Positions 48,391 through 56,051 of a stretch of 64,000 bases of DNA are shown piece after piece (the stretch's first letter is position 1; every line of letters starts with the position of its first letter). Below the pieces are notes generated by a model. That model saw nothing but the letters and a program-made list of their open reading frames with translations, was not told the origin of the DNA and made no database searches. This DNA comes from a virus. The stretch is taken from positions 38,659 to 102,658 of IMG/VR virus record IMGVR_UViG_3300037247_001116; one strand, given 5' to 3'. The translations under genes were made by a program, and so were the position numbers.

Positions 48391-49001
48391 TATTTTACCT
48401 CTATTAGTTTATCAGCCATGTCCATCATCTTAGGTTGATGGCTTATAGCGATAATTTGTCTTCCAAGTTTTGTGTTGATTTCTTTCAAAAATTGTCTTGC
48501 TTTATCAACATGGTCTTCAGAAAGATTTGCAAAGCTTTCATCGCTTAGAATAAACCCGTTTACTTTCGGAGTTGCCACTTCCATTAAAACAACCCTCAAG
48601 GCAAATGAAATAATATTTAATACTCCGCCAGCATCAGTGGTCATAGGATCAAGAGGCTCATTTTTATCAGGGGTTTGCACCGCGAAGCTGAGTTCCTGTA
48701 GATTACCCCTTCTACTAAATACTAGATGAAATGAATATTTATCACTTTCAAAAATATAATTTAATGCATGAGTCACAATATTTTCGAATGAATCCTTTAT
48801 TTTATCCCTCGTAACTTTTTGTACTAATGAAAGAAGTTCTACCGCTTTGACATAAGTTTCTTCATCCACTTTTAGTTTCTCAATAAGAATCTCGCTCTTT
48901 TCCTGTTGGTCTTTAAGAGTAGAAAACTCTCCCTGTAAGCGCCCAACTCTCTGAGTAAATTCTTGAAATTGGCTTTCTAATTGTTTAATTTCAGATTGCA
49001 T
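48390..49001 (-). CDS. C-terminal half of a Rad50/SbcC-like ATPase (split gene)
   Basis: 203 residues. Residues 1-60 are coiled coil. Then comes an ABC-type C lobe: signature TTDAGGVLNIISFALR (about 121-136), Walker B and D-loop ILSDESFANL (151-160) and a switch AISHQ (185-189). It has no Walker A of its own. The matching N-terminal half with Walker A is the separate gene at 53052, 4 kb upstream in the same set. The two would form one ATPase head with the Mre11-like enzyme at 51954. Confidence 0.8.
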   Translation of the reverse strand: MQSEIKQLESQFQEFTQRVGRLQGEFSTLKDQQEKSEILIEKLKVDEETYVKAVELLSLVQKVTRDKIKDSFENIVTHALNYIFESDKYSFHLVFSRRGNLQELSFAVQTPDKNEPLDPMTTDAGGVLNIISFALRVVLMEVATPKVNGFILSDESFANLSEDHVDKARQFLKEINTKLGRQIIAISHQPKMMDMADKLIEVK

Positions 49002-49179
49002 TTTTACCTTCTCTTGTTATTTGATAATATCCGTCAGGAACATAACTTTTCCTGAACATAAATTTCATTAAACCTTTATCGCATAAATTTGACATGTCTT
49101 CGCTATCACCGCAATAAATACGGTTTCTTAAAGTGTGTTCCAATATTGCTATTTGCTCTTTGTTTAATTTATTTTTCAT
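48991..49179 (-). CDS. Small protein, unknown
   Basis: 62 residues, N-terminal Lys-rich helix (LNKEQIAILEHTLRN), C-terminal beta hairpin (DGYYQITREGKN). It resembles a small winged-helix fragment but no motif proves it. Overlaps both neighbours. Confidence 0.4.
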   Translation of the reverse strand: MKNKLNKEQIAILEHTLRNRIYCGDSEDMSNLCDKGLMKFMFRKSYVPDGYYQITREGKNAI

Positions 49180-49394
49180 TAGATATAGTTCTTTTTCAAA
49201 GCTTTATACATATCATTAAGTTCTTTCATCCAGTTTTTGTGAGGATTTTCACAATGTTCGTTGGCAATATGTGAATATCTGTAAATTTCATCAAGAATGC
49301 GTTCTGCGTCTTTCAATGATCTTTTGCCATCTTGATAAAGCATTGTTAAACCTTCAATGGTTTTTAACGCTTTTAGCTTAATGTCTTTTGGCAT
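49179..49394 (-). CDS. Small helical protein, unknown
   Basis: 71 residues, helical (LKALKTIEGLTMLYQDGK, LKDAERILDEIYRYS). AGGAG lies 8 nt before the ATG. It overlaps the coiled-coil gene by 22 nt. Confidence 0.45.
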   Translation of the reverse strand: MPKDIKLKALKTIEGLTMLYQDGKRSLKDAERILDEIYRYSHIANEHCENPHKNWMKELNDMYKALKKNYI

Positions 49395-49603
49395 TTCTCT
49401 AACTCTCCTTTTATCTCTTCCTCTAATTTAGAAATGACATCTTCTAATTCATCAGAAGTCACACCCAATTCTTTCAAATCTTCATGAATCTGTTTTTGTT
49501 CTTTTAAAAGATTTTCTTGGCGTTCTTCGAGTTTCGCCTTTTCTAATTTCTTATTATTTATTGTTTCTTGAATCTCATCAAATTGTTTTTTGTAATCTGA
49601 CAT
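49373..49603 (-). CDS. Coiled-coil protein, possible partner of the split Rad50
   Basis: 76 residues, nearly all a coiled coil: ETINNKKLEKAKLEERQEN, then EDLKELGVTSDELEDVISKLEEEIK. It lies between the two Rad50 halves. It could supply coil, or be unrelated. The only Cys is near the end (EKCQKTL). Confidence 0.45.
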   Translation of the reverse strand: MSDYKKQFDEIQETINNKKLEKAKLEERQENLLKEQKQIHEDLKELGVTSDELEDVISKLEEEIKGELEKCQKTLS

Positions 49604-49605
49604 AA

Positions 49606-49719
49606 TTATTCTCCCTCCGATTCAATATCTCGAAGCCTACTATTATATTCATGAATATCAATGTTTCCGCTTGCAAAATCTTCTTCTAATATGTTCAACT
49701 CATCTGTATATGCACTCAT
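49606..49719 (-). CDS. 37-residue acidic peptide
   Basis: ATG 49719 with GAGGAG 5 nt upstream; TAA at 49606-49608. Acidic and helical (YTDELNILEEDFASG, YNSRLRDIESEGE). It lies in a row of coupled small genes. Function unknown. Confidence 0.45.
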   Translation of the reverse strand: MSAYTDELNILEEDFASGNIDIHEYNSRLRDIESEGE

Positions 49720-49721
49720 GA

Positions 49722-49913
49722 CTACTCCTCTAATAAATAAATTGTATTTAGTGTTTCTGCTTCCATTTTCACAAAATCTATATTTAATAATTTAGACGTT
49801 GAAACATAAAGCGTTTTTAGTCTTGGATGGTCTATTGCATCCCCTTCTAAATGGAAATAACCATATTCATCCGTGATTATGAAATTTTCTAATTTTACTC
49901 TTGGCTTGTTCAT
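49722..49913 (-). CDS. Small beta-rich protein, unknown
   Basis: 63 residues: strand-rich front (KLENFIITDEYGYFHLEGD), then TLYVSTSKLLNIDFV. It overlaps its upstream neighbour by 4 nt. Not recognised. Confidence 0.4.
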   Translation of the reverse strand: MNKPRVKLENFIITDEYGYFHLEGDAIDHPRLKTLYVSTSKLLNIDFVKMEAETLNTIYLLEE

Positions 49914-50257
49914 TTCCTTGACTCCTTCTTTAAAATTTCTAAAGATCTTCTTACCCCTTCTTGTATATCGAGTTCAGAACCGTCTTTTTTCAAATATTTT
50001 AATTCATCTTCTAAAAGATTTATATATCCAAACCGTTGCTCGACTATCGTTTTTGTATGGATTGCTTTTGGAATATAACTTGTATCAACAAATTCCTGTA
50101 TTTGTTTTGAAATAAAATGTAATTCTTGTTGAAAACTCCTCTCGGTTCGCCTCGCAAAAATCCTAATCAATGCATCGCTGATAATCCTTACGATTATTTT
50201 GTATTCTTTATTCCTTGCTTTTCTTACCTTCTTTGGCGACTTCTTTTTATTTTTCAT
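49910..50257 (-). CDS. Basic helical protein, unknown
   Basis: 115 residues. Very basic start (KNKKKSPKKVRKARNKEYK) suggests nucleic-acid binding, followed by a helical body (LISKQIQ-type, LEDELKYLKKDGSEL). Overlaps of 4 and 11 nt. Function unknown. Confidence 0.45.
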   Translation of the reverse strand: MKNKKKSPKKVRKARNKEYKIIVRIISDALIRIFARRTERSFQQELHFISKQIQEFVDTSYIPKAIHTKTIVEQRFGYINLLEDELKYLKKDGSELDIQEGVRRSLEILKKESRK

Positions 50258-50411
50258 TTTTTTCCTTTTCTTGAAAGAATTCGACCTTGACAGAAAATCC
50301 TTTCACAAACCCGATTGATAATTCAAGAAGTTTTAACAACTTCAATTTTAATAATTTATCTAATATTTTAACAAATAGTGCATCTTTCTTCTTCTTTGGT
50401 TTCTTATTCAT
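50247..50411 (-). CDS. Small Lys/Leu-rich protein
   Basis: 54 residues from ATG 50411. A Lys-rich start (NKKPKKKKDALFV) leads into Leu repeats (KLLKLKLLKLLELSIGF), an amphipathic or membrane-bound helix. A frame start at 50441 is longer but less likely. Function unknown. Confidence 0.4.
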   Translation of the reverse strand: MNKKPKKKKDALFVKILDKLLKLKLLKLLELSIGFVKGFSVKVEFFQEKEKNEK

Positions 50412-50878
50412 TATAACCCCCATTTTACTAATTTTTCCCATTCATCACAAATTTTATCCATTTCTTTTTCATTATCCCAACAACCTATTCTTTCTGCTTC
50501 TTTAAAAAGTTTATTGATTTTTTCTTTTAATTTTTCATCCCCAGCCAAAACCAACTGAGGTTGAACAGTTCCATGATCTCCTAAAATTAACAACACTGCC
50601 TTTGGAGATATCTTCTTCCAGATTTTTTTAGCTTCTTTTATAATATCTTCTTCTGTATTAAATCTATCTGAAAAATCTCCTTGCTTATAATTACCAAAAG
50701 TATCTTTTTTATTTAAATATCTTATTTCCTTTAAAGATAATTTTCTTTTAATTCTAATAGCATGATCATATTCATACTCGCATTTTATAGATTCATTATA
50801 TAATTTGCCATAGCAATGTTCAGCATCAATACTAATCCCTGCCCAACTACTGATTTCAATATAAGAAACATCTATCAT
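50411..50878 (-). CDS. Unknown 155-residue protein
   Basis: 155 residues, alpha/beta. SYIEISSWAGISIDAEHC near the start, a YDHAIRIKRKLSLKEIRYL segment, AVLLILGDHGTVQPQLV near 104-120, then an acidic helix with a Trp. Could be an enzyme-like fold, but I recognise none. 4-nt overlap with its upstream neighbour. Confidence 0.45.
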   Translation of the reverse strand: MIDVSYIEISSWAGISIDAEHCYGKLYNESIKCEYEYDHAIRIKRKLSLKEIRYLNKKDTFGNYKQGDFSDRFNTEEDIIKEAKKIWKKISPKAVLLILGDHGTVQPQLVLAGDEKLKEKINKLFKEAERIGCWDNEKEMDKICDEWEKLVKWGL

Positions 50879-51063
50879 TTTATCTCCTCCATAAATTTAT
50901 AAATCTGTTTTAAACAATCTTTACAAAATATCGTATCTTCTTTCGGTTCAAAAATTAAACATTTCCAGTCATCATCATAGATAATATCTCCAAGCTCTAT
51001 CTCGCCATTATAGACACCCCACCAACCGTCAAGTTTTACAAACTCAAGTTTCTTCTTTCTCAT
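50875..51063 (-). CDS. Small protein with C-x2-C pair
   Basis: 62 residues: LDGWWGVYNGEIELGD, then IIYDDDWKCLIFEP, then FCKDCLKQIYKF. The C-x2-C with one earlier Cys may bind zinc. 4-nt overlaps on both sides. Confidence 0.45.
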   Translation of the reverse strand: MRKKKLEFVKLDGWWGVYNGEIELGDIIYDDDWKCLIFEPKEDTIFCKDCLKQIYKFMEEIK

Positions 51064-51710
51064 TTAATTTCCTCATAGTATTTGTCAAATGTAATTTGAA
51101 ATTGATCAATCAATCTTAAATTTATTAAATAATCAATGGGAGATACCATTCCTTTTCTCAACCCCGTGGCTAAGTATGCGTGAATCTCATCTTTCATTAC
51201 TTGTTTACAATACCCGCGCTTCTTTAAATTTGCTTCGAATTTCTCCGCCATTGTCTTAGGTAATTGTTTTAAAAGGTGGTTCATCTCTTTTTTATATTCT
51301 TTATTTAAATAATAAAAACCATGTGCTATTTCATGTTTCATAGCTTCTTCTTTGCCTTCTACACAACCGATAATATAAAAATTATCAGAAATATCTAATG
51401 TAGAAACGGGTAAATCTCCTAATAATTTCGTTTCTTTATTCGTACATTTATTCAAAAATTTTATTTCAAATTGATGAACAACATTGCCTGGCACATTAAA
51501 CCCATCCCAGTCCTCAAAATAAGTAAATTTATTATCTTTTTGATCTTTAGCATACCTATCCATATATTTTTCTAAAGTAAAATATTTTCCTTTAATGTCT
51601 TTATATGGACTTTCATAAAATTCCTGTAGTCTAATGAAAGAACTTGCCAAATCATATTGATTAGGAAAAGTGTATAAAAATAATCCTTTAGAAATTTCTT
51701 TAACCTTCAT
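51060..51710 (-). CDS. Putative zinc metallopeptidase-like protein
   Basis: 216 residues. The middle contains MKHEIAHGFYY near 124-134, an HExxH-type zinc motif, followed by helices and DEIHAYLAT near 175, where a third ligand could lie. The front is unlike known peptidases. It may be an enzyme acting inside the cell. It overlaps the upstream gene by 11 nt. Confidence 0.5.
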   Translation of the reverse strand: MKVKEISKGLFLYTFPNQYDLASSFIRLQEFYESPYKDIKGKYFTLEKYMDRYAKDQKDNKFTYFEDWDGFNVPGNVVHQFEIKFLNKCTNKETKLLGDLPVSTLDISDNFYIIGCVEGKEEAMKHEIAHGFYYLNKEYKKEMNHLLKQLPKTMAEKFEANLKKRGYCKQVMKDEIHAYLATGLRKGMVSPIDYLINLRLIDQFQITFDKYYEEIK

Positions 51711-51954
51711 GTTTTACCTCGCATATTAAATCCATTAATGTATCAAATTTTCCTTGATAGTATGATGTGGCAAATCCAGTTATTGCTGAATCGTTAATAG
51801 CGTCGTCAGATGGTATTTTAGATAATAAATATTTAAAATATTCTTTATATTCATCATGAGTTTTGTTACTAGCAGAATAACAATCATTTTGATGAAGTTT
51901 TGTTATCTCTGTTGCTCCTGGGTATGGTATATCTTTCCTCTTTGGTTTATCCAT
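51700..51954 (-). CDS. Small protein, unknown
   Basis: 84 residues: KDIPYPGATEITKLHQND front, then helical (EYFKYLLSKIPSDDAIN). It touches the Mre11-like stop (TAATG). Not recognised. Confidence 0.4.
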   Translation of the reverse strand: MDKPKRKDIPYPGATEITKLHQNDCYSASNKTHDEYKEYFKYLLSKIPSDDAINDSAITGFATSYYQGKFDTLMDLICEVKHEG

Positions 51955-52901
51955 TATTCTAATTCCTTTATTTTATCAATTATTAAGTCAATCACTTTTT
52001 TCTCAACCTTCTTCTCTTTTCCAATAAATTTGATGTTATCTTCAATATTTGTTGCTTGAAAGTCTGCTGATTCGATGCTTTTAATAAATTTATCTATGCC
52101 TTGGTCAAATACTTTTTTCTCATCCACTTTTGTGAGGTCAAACACTTCTTTTCCAGGTCTTGCAGATTTTAATTTAATTACTTCAACGCTTCTCTTCTCT
52201 GTATCTAATAAAACGATTGAAGGCTCCACTTTGTGTTCTGTAATACTGGTTCTTCCTAAACAACCGATGTCCAAGAAGCGAGTATTCCCAATTGTTTTTT
52301 CCCATTGGGCATGATAATGCGCGCAAAGCACCAAATGAGCATTTGTTTTTATATCGTCACAAACAACATGCGAAGCGTAAGGAAATTTCTTAGGGCAAAT
52401 AAATGCATGAACTATCGCAATTTTCCAACAATCATCAAATTTTTCATCGAACATTATCCCGTCTTCTTGGATTTTTTCTTCAACATCATGAGAATATTCT
52501 ATTCCTTTGATTGAAAACCCGCGTTGTTTCCCGTTTTTTAAATACGGATGATCCAAATATCTAAAATATTCACTTCTCTTAATAAGGTGAGCCAACCCTG
52601 TGTATTTAGAATAATCGACTGAATGGTATCTTGTACAATGATTGCCAAATAAAGAATACATAGGGATTTTTCCTTTTTCAAAGCGGTCAGCTATCTCATC
52701 TAAAATTCGGTAAGATGGTTCGGGTGCATCAAAGAAATCCCCGCCGTCTAAAATTGCTTCGGCTTTATTTTCTTTCGCAATAGATAAAATTTCATCTAGC
52801 ATTAACAGGCAATCTTGAAAATAATTACCTATATAATTGACGGAATTTCTTCCAATAATTTGCGCGTCTTGTAAATAAATAAATTTCATAATATCTTCCA
52901 T
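51954..52901 (-). CDS. Mre11/SbcD-like nuclease
   Basis: 315 residues. Metallophosphatase-type motifs in order: D12-A-Q14 in place of the usual D-x-H, GGDFFD (53-58), FGNHC (85-89) where D is usual after GNH, VHAFICP near 164-170, and CAHYHAQ near 193-199. Both changed positions normally bind metal, so activity may be altered. Mre11/gp47-type proteins trim DNA ends with Rad50. The partner is split: 48390 and 53052. Start 52901 or 52889. Confidence 0.7.
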   Translation of the reverse strand: MEDIMKFIYLQDAQIIGRNSVNYIGNYFQDCLLMLDEILSIAKENKAEAILDGGDFFDAPEPSYRILDEIADRFEKGKIPMYSLFGNHCTRYHSVDYSKYTGLAHLIKRSEYFRYLDHPYLKNGKQRGFSIKGIEYSHDVEEKIQEDGIMFDEKFDDCWKIAIVHAFICPKKFPYASHVVCDDIKTNAHLVLCAHYHAQWEKTIGNTRFLDIGCLGRTSITEHKVEPSIVLLDTEKRSVEVIKLKSARPGKEVFDLTKVDEKKVFDQGIDKFIKSIESADFQATNIEDNIKFIGKEKKVEKKVIDLIIDKIKELE

Positions 52902-52928
52902 TTAAAACCACCAGCAGAGTTTCGATGA

Positions 52929-53048
52929 TTATTGATTAATAAATCCCATTATTTGCCAATCATTTGAAAATCTAAAATACCAATGATGTGTTTTTGGAAT
53001 AGCCCCTTCTGAATATGCAATCCTACATAATGGTTTTTTCGGTTTCAT
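52929..53048 (-). CDS. 39-residue small protein
   Basis: ATG 53048 with AAGGAG upstream; TAA at 52929-52931. Basic and aromatic (KPKKPLCRIAYSEG, HHWYFRFSNDW). It sits between the Rad50 N-half and the Mre11-like gene. Unknown. Confidence 0.45.
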   Translation of the reverse strand: MKPKKPLCRIAYSEGAIPKTHHWYFRFSNDWQIMGFINQ

Positions 53049-53051
53049 AAT

Positions 53052-54173
53052 TTATCTCCTTAAACAATCCTCTGTTATGTCGTGTTTGCAATTAGGACAC
53101 AAAATTTTAGCCTCTTTTAAAAGATCCTTATACTCTTGGATTTTATCAGCCAAATCTAAACAAACATGGTGAACTTTTTGTTCAATTTTAAGCTGTGTGT
53201 CTCTTTTCTCTTGATATTTCCCACTGTATGTATTGAGAGCGTCAAGACGTTCTATTTTGCCCCCCAGCTTCTCAATATCAAGGCTCACAGGCTTTAAATC
53301 GCTCAATTGAGCGTTGACCTTCTTTAAACTAAGAGAAACCTTCTCATAGCTGTTTTTTACCGATTTTAGCTGATCAAAATGTTCTATTTTTACTTTAAGT
53401 CCTTGCACTAATTGTACTTCTGGAACTTTTAAATTCTTTAATTTAAGTTTTGTTTCTTCCAAACTGCTCGCTGTTTCTTCTTGTAAAGTCTTTATTTCCA
53501 CTAACTTAGAATATTTTTTGTACAAAAACTGCACATTCAATATGCGCTTTTTCAATCTTCCATAGACCGCTTCTGCCTTCTCTTTCTCGATTTGTTTCTT
53601 TTTCAAATCAATTGCTCTTTCCTCAAATCTTTCAACTTCCTCTCTTAGCCCTCTTTTGATCCGCAATATATCTGTATTGAATTGTCCAAAAAGCTTATCG
53701 AGTACATCGTTTCCAGTCAATTTGTTGAAAAGCTTCATTCTAAAGCTAGGTGACTTATCGAAAAGGAAAGGCAACGCTATTTGAGGTTGCGAGTTTAAAT
53801 AAATACTCTCTCCACCAACTTCGATTGGATAAATTGTAAGCTTCTCTTTTATCTCATCGGGAATGGTTTTTCCAACCGCATTAAAAACAGACTCTTTTCC
53901 ATCTTCTCTTAATATGTAGCGGTTAATACTCGTAGATCTCACTTTCTCAATTTCTATTCCGTTGTCTAAAACGATTGTAACCGATGTTTGTTTAGTTCCA
54001 ATTTTTCTAATACCATCAATACTCTCGTTCTGAACAATCCATTCCATAGCCCTTCGTATACAAGACTTCCCAGCATCAGAAGAACCATGAAGAATATTCA
54101 CACCTTTACAAAAATCAATTTGTAAATCAGCGTGTTTCTGGAAGTTAATTAGATGTAATGATTTTATGTACAT
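53052..54173 (-). CDS. N-terminal half of a Rad50/SbcC-like ATPase (split gene)
   Basis: 373 residues. N lobe: Walker A GSSDAGKS (30-37) after FQKHADLQIDF, and a Q-loop-like segment NSQPQIALPF near 127. Then comes a long coiled coil (about 180-350) and a hook-like CPNC at 359-362 with a third Cys at 370. A Rad50 hook normally sits mid-protein and is followed by a return coil and C lobe. Here the protein ends after the hook, and the C lobe is in the 48390 gene. A natural split is the simplest reading. Confidence 0.8.
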   Translation of the reverse strand: MYIKSLHLINFQKHADLQIDFCKGVNILHGSSDAGKSCIRRAMEWIVQNESIDGIRKIGTKQTSVTIVLDNGIEIEKVRSTSINRYILREDGKESVFNAVGKTIPDEIKEKLTIYPIEVGGESIYLNSQPQIALPFLFDKSPSFRMKLFNKLTGNDVLDKLFGQFNTDILRIKRGLREEVERFEERAIDLKKKQIEKEKAEAVYGRLKKRILNVQFLYKKYSKLVEIKTLQEETASSLEETKLKLKNLKVPEVQLVQGLKVKIEHFDQLKSVKNSYEKVSLSLKKVNAQLSDLKPVSLDIEKLGGKIERLDALNTYSGKYQEKRDTQLKIEQKVHHVCLDLADKIQEYKDLLKEAKILCPNCKHDITEDCLRR

Positions 54174-54192
54174 TATCTCTTTTCAGTTGTTT

Positions 54193-54318
54193 TCAAAACA
54201 AAAATTGGCAAAATCCATAAAGAAAATATATATTATAATATGTGATTTTTCGACTCACGCCCAACACGTTCTGAACCTGTGTCTGAGTTTTAAAAATATG
54301 TTTCGTTATCCAAATCAT
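54193..54318 (-). CDS. Possible 41-residue basic/aromatic peptide
   Basis: ATG 54318 has a good AAAGGAG upstream; the frame runs to TGA 54193-54195. The product is aromatic and basic (ITYYNIYFLYGFCQFLF at the end). The DNA around 54250-54290 is richer in G+C than its surroundings. It may be a real small gene or a leader with regulatory sequence; TATTATAAT at about 54236-54228 could be a promoter for the Rad50 half. Confidence 0.3.
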   Translation of the reverse strand: MIWITKHIFKTQTQVQNVLGVSRKITYYNIYFLYGFCQFLF

Positions 54319-54329
54319 CTTATTCTCCT

Positions 54330-54572
54330 TTATTCTGTAGCCTTTTCATATGCATAATTCTTTTTAATATTTTTGTGAAAAAACACCCCTTGGCTGTCTG
54401 CTTTTAAAAAGTCATCATAAACTTCTTTTGGAACGCGATAATAATCATATGCGCCTCCATGAGAAAAAATAACCCTCATTCGGGTTATAGCTCTACTCCC
54501 CATACTGATTCTATAATCTTCTTCAAAACCGACCATATCAATGTTATTACTTTTAACTTTTACAATTTTCAT
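54330..54572 (-). CDS. KTSC-domain protein
   Basis: 80 residues. KTSC pattern: ITRMRVIFSHGGAYDYYRVP near 29-48, DDFLKADSQGVFFHKNIKKNY near 53-73. KTSC domains occur in phage and some bacterial proteins and may bind nucleic acid. ATGA overlap with its upstream neighbour. Role here unknown. Confidence 0.7.
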   Translation of the reverse strand: MKIVKVKSNNIDMVGFEEDYRISMGSRAITRMRVIFSHGGAYDYYRVPKEVYDDFLKADSQGVFFHKNIKKNYAYEKATE

Positions 54573-54709
54573 TTACTTAATCCTTTTTCTAGTTCTGCTA
54601 TGCGTTGCTCTATAAACCAATTATCTAATTTCTTGGAGTTATTCAATTCATCTATCCTAGCCTTTGTTATATAGTCCTCTATGGCTTCAATTAACTTATT
54701 TACAGCCAA
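54569..54709 (-). CDS. Small helical protein, uncertain start
   Basis: 46 residues if it starts at TTG 54709; the frame has no ATG. GGAGGA lies directly before the TTG, too near for a normal site, so the start is doubtful. Product helical (NKLIEAIEDYITKARIDELN). It resembles the second part of the interrupted gene at 55482 (IESFLQQALIDARIDEVK). Perhaps a piece of a frameshifted gene together with 54700. Confidence 0.35.
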   Translation of the reverse strand: MAVNKLIEAIEDYITKARIDELNNSKKLDNWFIEQRIAELEKGLSK

Positions 54710-54789
54710 TCCTCCATGAAGAAAGGATGAACACTAACAAAAACTGAATATATACTGCTATCTTTTATTAATCGTTCGATATCTGTCAT
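54700..54789 (-). CDS. Short 29-codon frame, possible first part of a broken gene
   Basis: ATG 54789 (ATGA overlap with the 54786 gene) reads 29 codons to TAA 54700-54702, ending HPFFMEDWL. The next frame, at 54569-54709, overlaps it by 10 nt and resembles a known second half. Either two coupled tiny genes or one frameshifted gene. Confidence 0.35.
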   Translation of the reverse strand: MTDIERLIKDSSIYSVFVSVHPFFMEDWL

Positions 54790-55052
54790 TCTAAAATCCC
54801 CTCATGAAATTCAGGTTTGTCGTTTAAGATTCGATATCTCATTTCACAACAATATTTCTCTAGTCTCTTCAATGATTCTCTTTGTGCATCTTTTAAGTCT
54901 TCAAACAAATCTGGCTCTCTTAAATATGCATTTGTTGAGTCTATATAATAAAGTTCTTCCCCTTCTATATAAGCCATGTCTATTTTTACTAATTCTATAT
55001 TAAACACAACTGGATTGATATAATATAATATGTCGTCTTCTTTAAATTTCAT
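54786..55052 (-). CDS. Unknown 88-residue acidic protein
   Basis: 88 residues, beta front (DILYYINPVVFNIELVKID), then helices with adjacent Cys (LEKYCCEMRYR). Separated by 1 nt from the upstream gene. Not recognised. Confidence 0.45.
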   Translation of the reverse strand: MKFKEDDILYYINPVVFNIELVKIDMAYIEGEELYYIDSTNAYLREPDLFEDLKDAQRESLKRLEKYCCEMRYRILNDKPEFHEGILE

Positions 55053-55053
55053 C

Positions 55054-55341
55054 TTATGTTACTTTCATTAATGTGATTAAAATTAAATCGTTTGCTCTGC
55101 CTTTATAAAACATATTCATTAAATCGAACAATTCTTGGCTTCCACAATCTGCATCTCGAAAAGCAATGGTAGATGTTATATCTTTTTGAGTCAAATATCT
55201 TATACCAACAATCTCTGCATGAAACTGTTGTTTGGGTGTTGTAACACAAATCTTCTGTCCTTCTTTATAATAACCACCATTATGTCTGATGGTTGTAAAA
55301 ATAGGATAAGCTAATTTAGAATATTCTTTTGAAAATTTCAT
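55054..55341 (-). CDS. Possible ASCH-like RNA-binding protein
   Basis: 95 residues. The order of strands (YPIFTTIRHNGGYYKEGQKICV, then FHAEIVGIRYL, then helix, then DLILITLMKV) resembles ASCH domains, which bind RNA. No firm motif decides it. It lies in a row of small genes with 1-nt gaps. Confidence 0.35.
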   Translation of the reverse strand: MKFSKEYSKLAYPIFTTIRHNGGYYKEGQKICVTTPKQQFHAEIVGIRYLTQKDITSTIAFRDADCGSQELFDLMNMFYKGRANDLILITLMKVT

Positions 55342-55374
55342 TATTCCCCTTTAGATGTGTTACAGCCGTATTTA

Positions 55375-55485
55375 TTATCGCTGGCTTGTTGATTTTGTAG
55401 TAGACACTCCGTTATGCAAACAATGTGCCGAACAATCTTTGCAACCTTTATGTATCTCAAGCGGTATGGGTTTTGGTTTTCTCAT
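55375..55485 (-). CDS. 36-residue Cys-rich peptide
   Basis: ATG 55485 with GGAG just before. CKDCSAHC gives three Cys and one His in 8 residues, a likely metal site. The C-terminal tail is polar (SVSTTKSTSQR-type). It overlaps the TGA of the interrupted gene upstream (ATGA). Confidence 0.5.
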   Translation of the reverse strand: MRKPKPIPLEIHKGCKDCSAHCLHNGVSTTKSTSQR

Positions 55486-55732
55486 AGTTTCTCCTTTTCT
55501 TTCCTAAGCATTATTAATCTATGATCTAAATGATCTTGTAAATATGGTGCAATATCACACAGTTCTGATATAGAAATCTTCCGTTTTACTTCATCTATCC
55601 TGGCATCTATTAAGGCTTGTTGTAAGAAGGATTCAATATTCTTATTGTTGCTTCTTTTGTTAGGAAATCCTCTCTCGTTAATCCGTTATGTAACACAAAC
55701 TTTTCCCGAAACTCTTTAATCACTTTGTTCAT
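55482..55732 (-). pseudogene. Frameshifted helical gene (family of the 46798 gene)
   Basis: ATG 55732 (GAGG upstream) reads VIKEFREKFVLHNGLTRE and then a stop-terminated short frame ending at 55610. A second frame, open from just before that point, continues NNKNIESFLQQALIDARIDEVK to TGA at 55482. Joined, they give one protein like the 46798 gene (KIMKEFDEKFPRV ... EIKAFLKSSLERVEK). A single-base shift near codon 20-25 explains it. It may be a pseudogene, a sequence error or programmed frameshifting; no clear slippery site is seen. Confidence 0.5.
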
Positions 55733-55853
55733 CTTGAACCTCATCATCGTTAATCATATCTTTTTTTAATTTATTAAAATCCCTCATCACCTGTTTTGTT
55801 TTCTTATCCAATTTCAATGTTCTATAAAACTTATCCTTGCCGTTTCTGGTCAT
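55716..55853 (-). CDS. Small basic protein
   Basis: 45 residues from ATG 55853. Basic front (TRNGKDKFYRTLKLDKK), acidic end (INDDEVQDEQSD). It overlaps the 55482 gene by 17 nt and the upstream stop (TAATG). Unknown. Confidence 0.45.
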   Translation of the reverse strand: MTRNGKDKFYRTLKLDKKTKQVMRDFNKLKKDMINDDEVQDEQSD

Positions 55854-56038
55854 TATTCGCTCCATTGATCATCTTTATCCCAAGGTTTAAAAGCGGGTTT
55901 CTTTATAGGAATATTCCCTCTTCCTTTACAAAAAGGACAGTTTTCATCTTTATCTTCTATAAAATCGAGTCTACTTTTTAATATAGAAAGTTTTCCAGCC
56001 CCATCACATAAAAAACATTTCCGCCACACAATAGCCAT
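55853..56038 (-). CDS. DnaJ-type zinc-binding small protein
   Basis: ATG 56038 was chosen. 61 residues with CFLCDGAGKL near 8-17 and CPFCKGRGNI near 36-45, two C-x2-C-x-G-x-G units as in the DnaJ zinc centre. It probably forms one zinc site. Its partner is unknown. Confidence 0.65.
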   Translation of the reverse strand: MAIVWRKCFLCDGAGKLSILKSRLDFIEDKDENCPFCKGRGNIPIKKPAFKPWDKDDQWSE

Positions 56039-56051
56039 GATTCTCTTTCTA

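Noticed and set aside
54240-54295. tRNA gene in the more G+C-rich patch near the Rad50 half
   Set aside because: No cloverleaf and no T-loop GTTCRA in place; GGTTCAGAAC is only a short palindrome.
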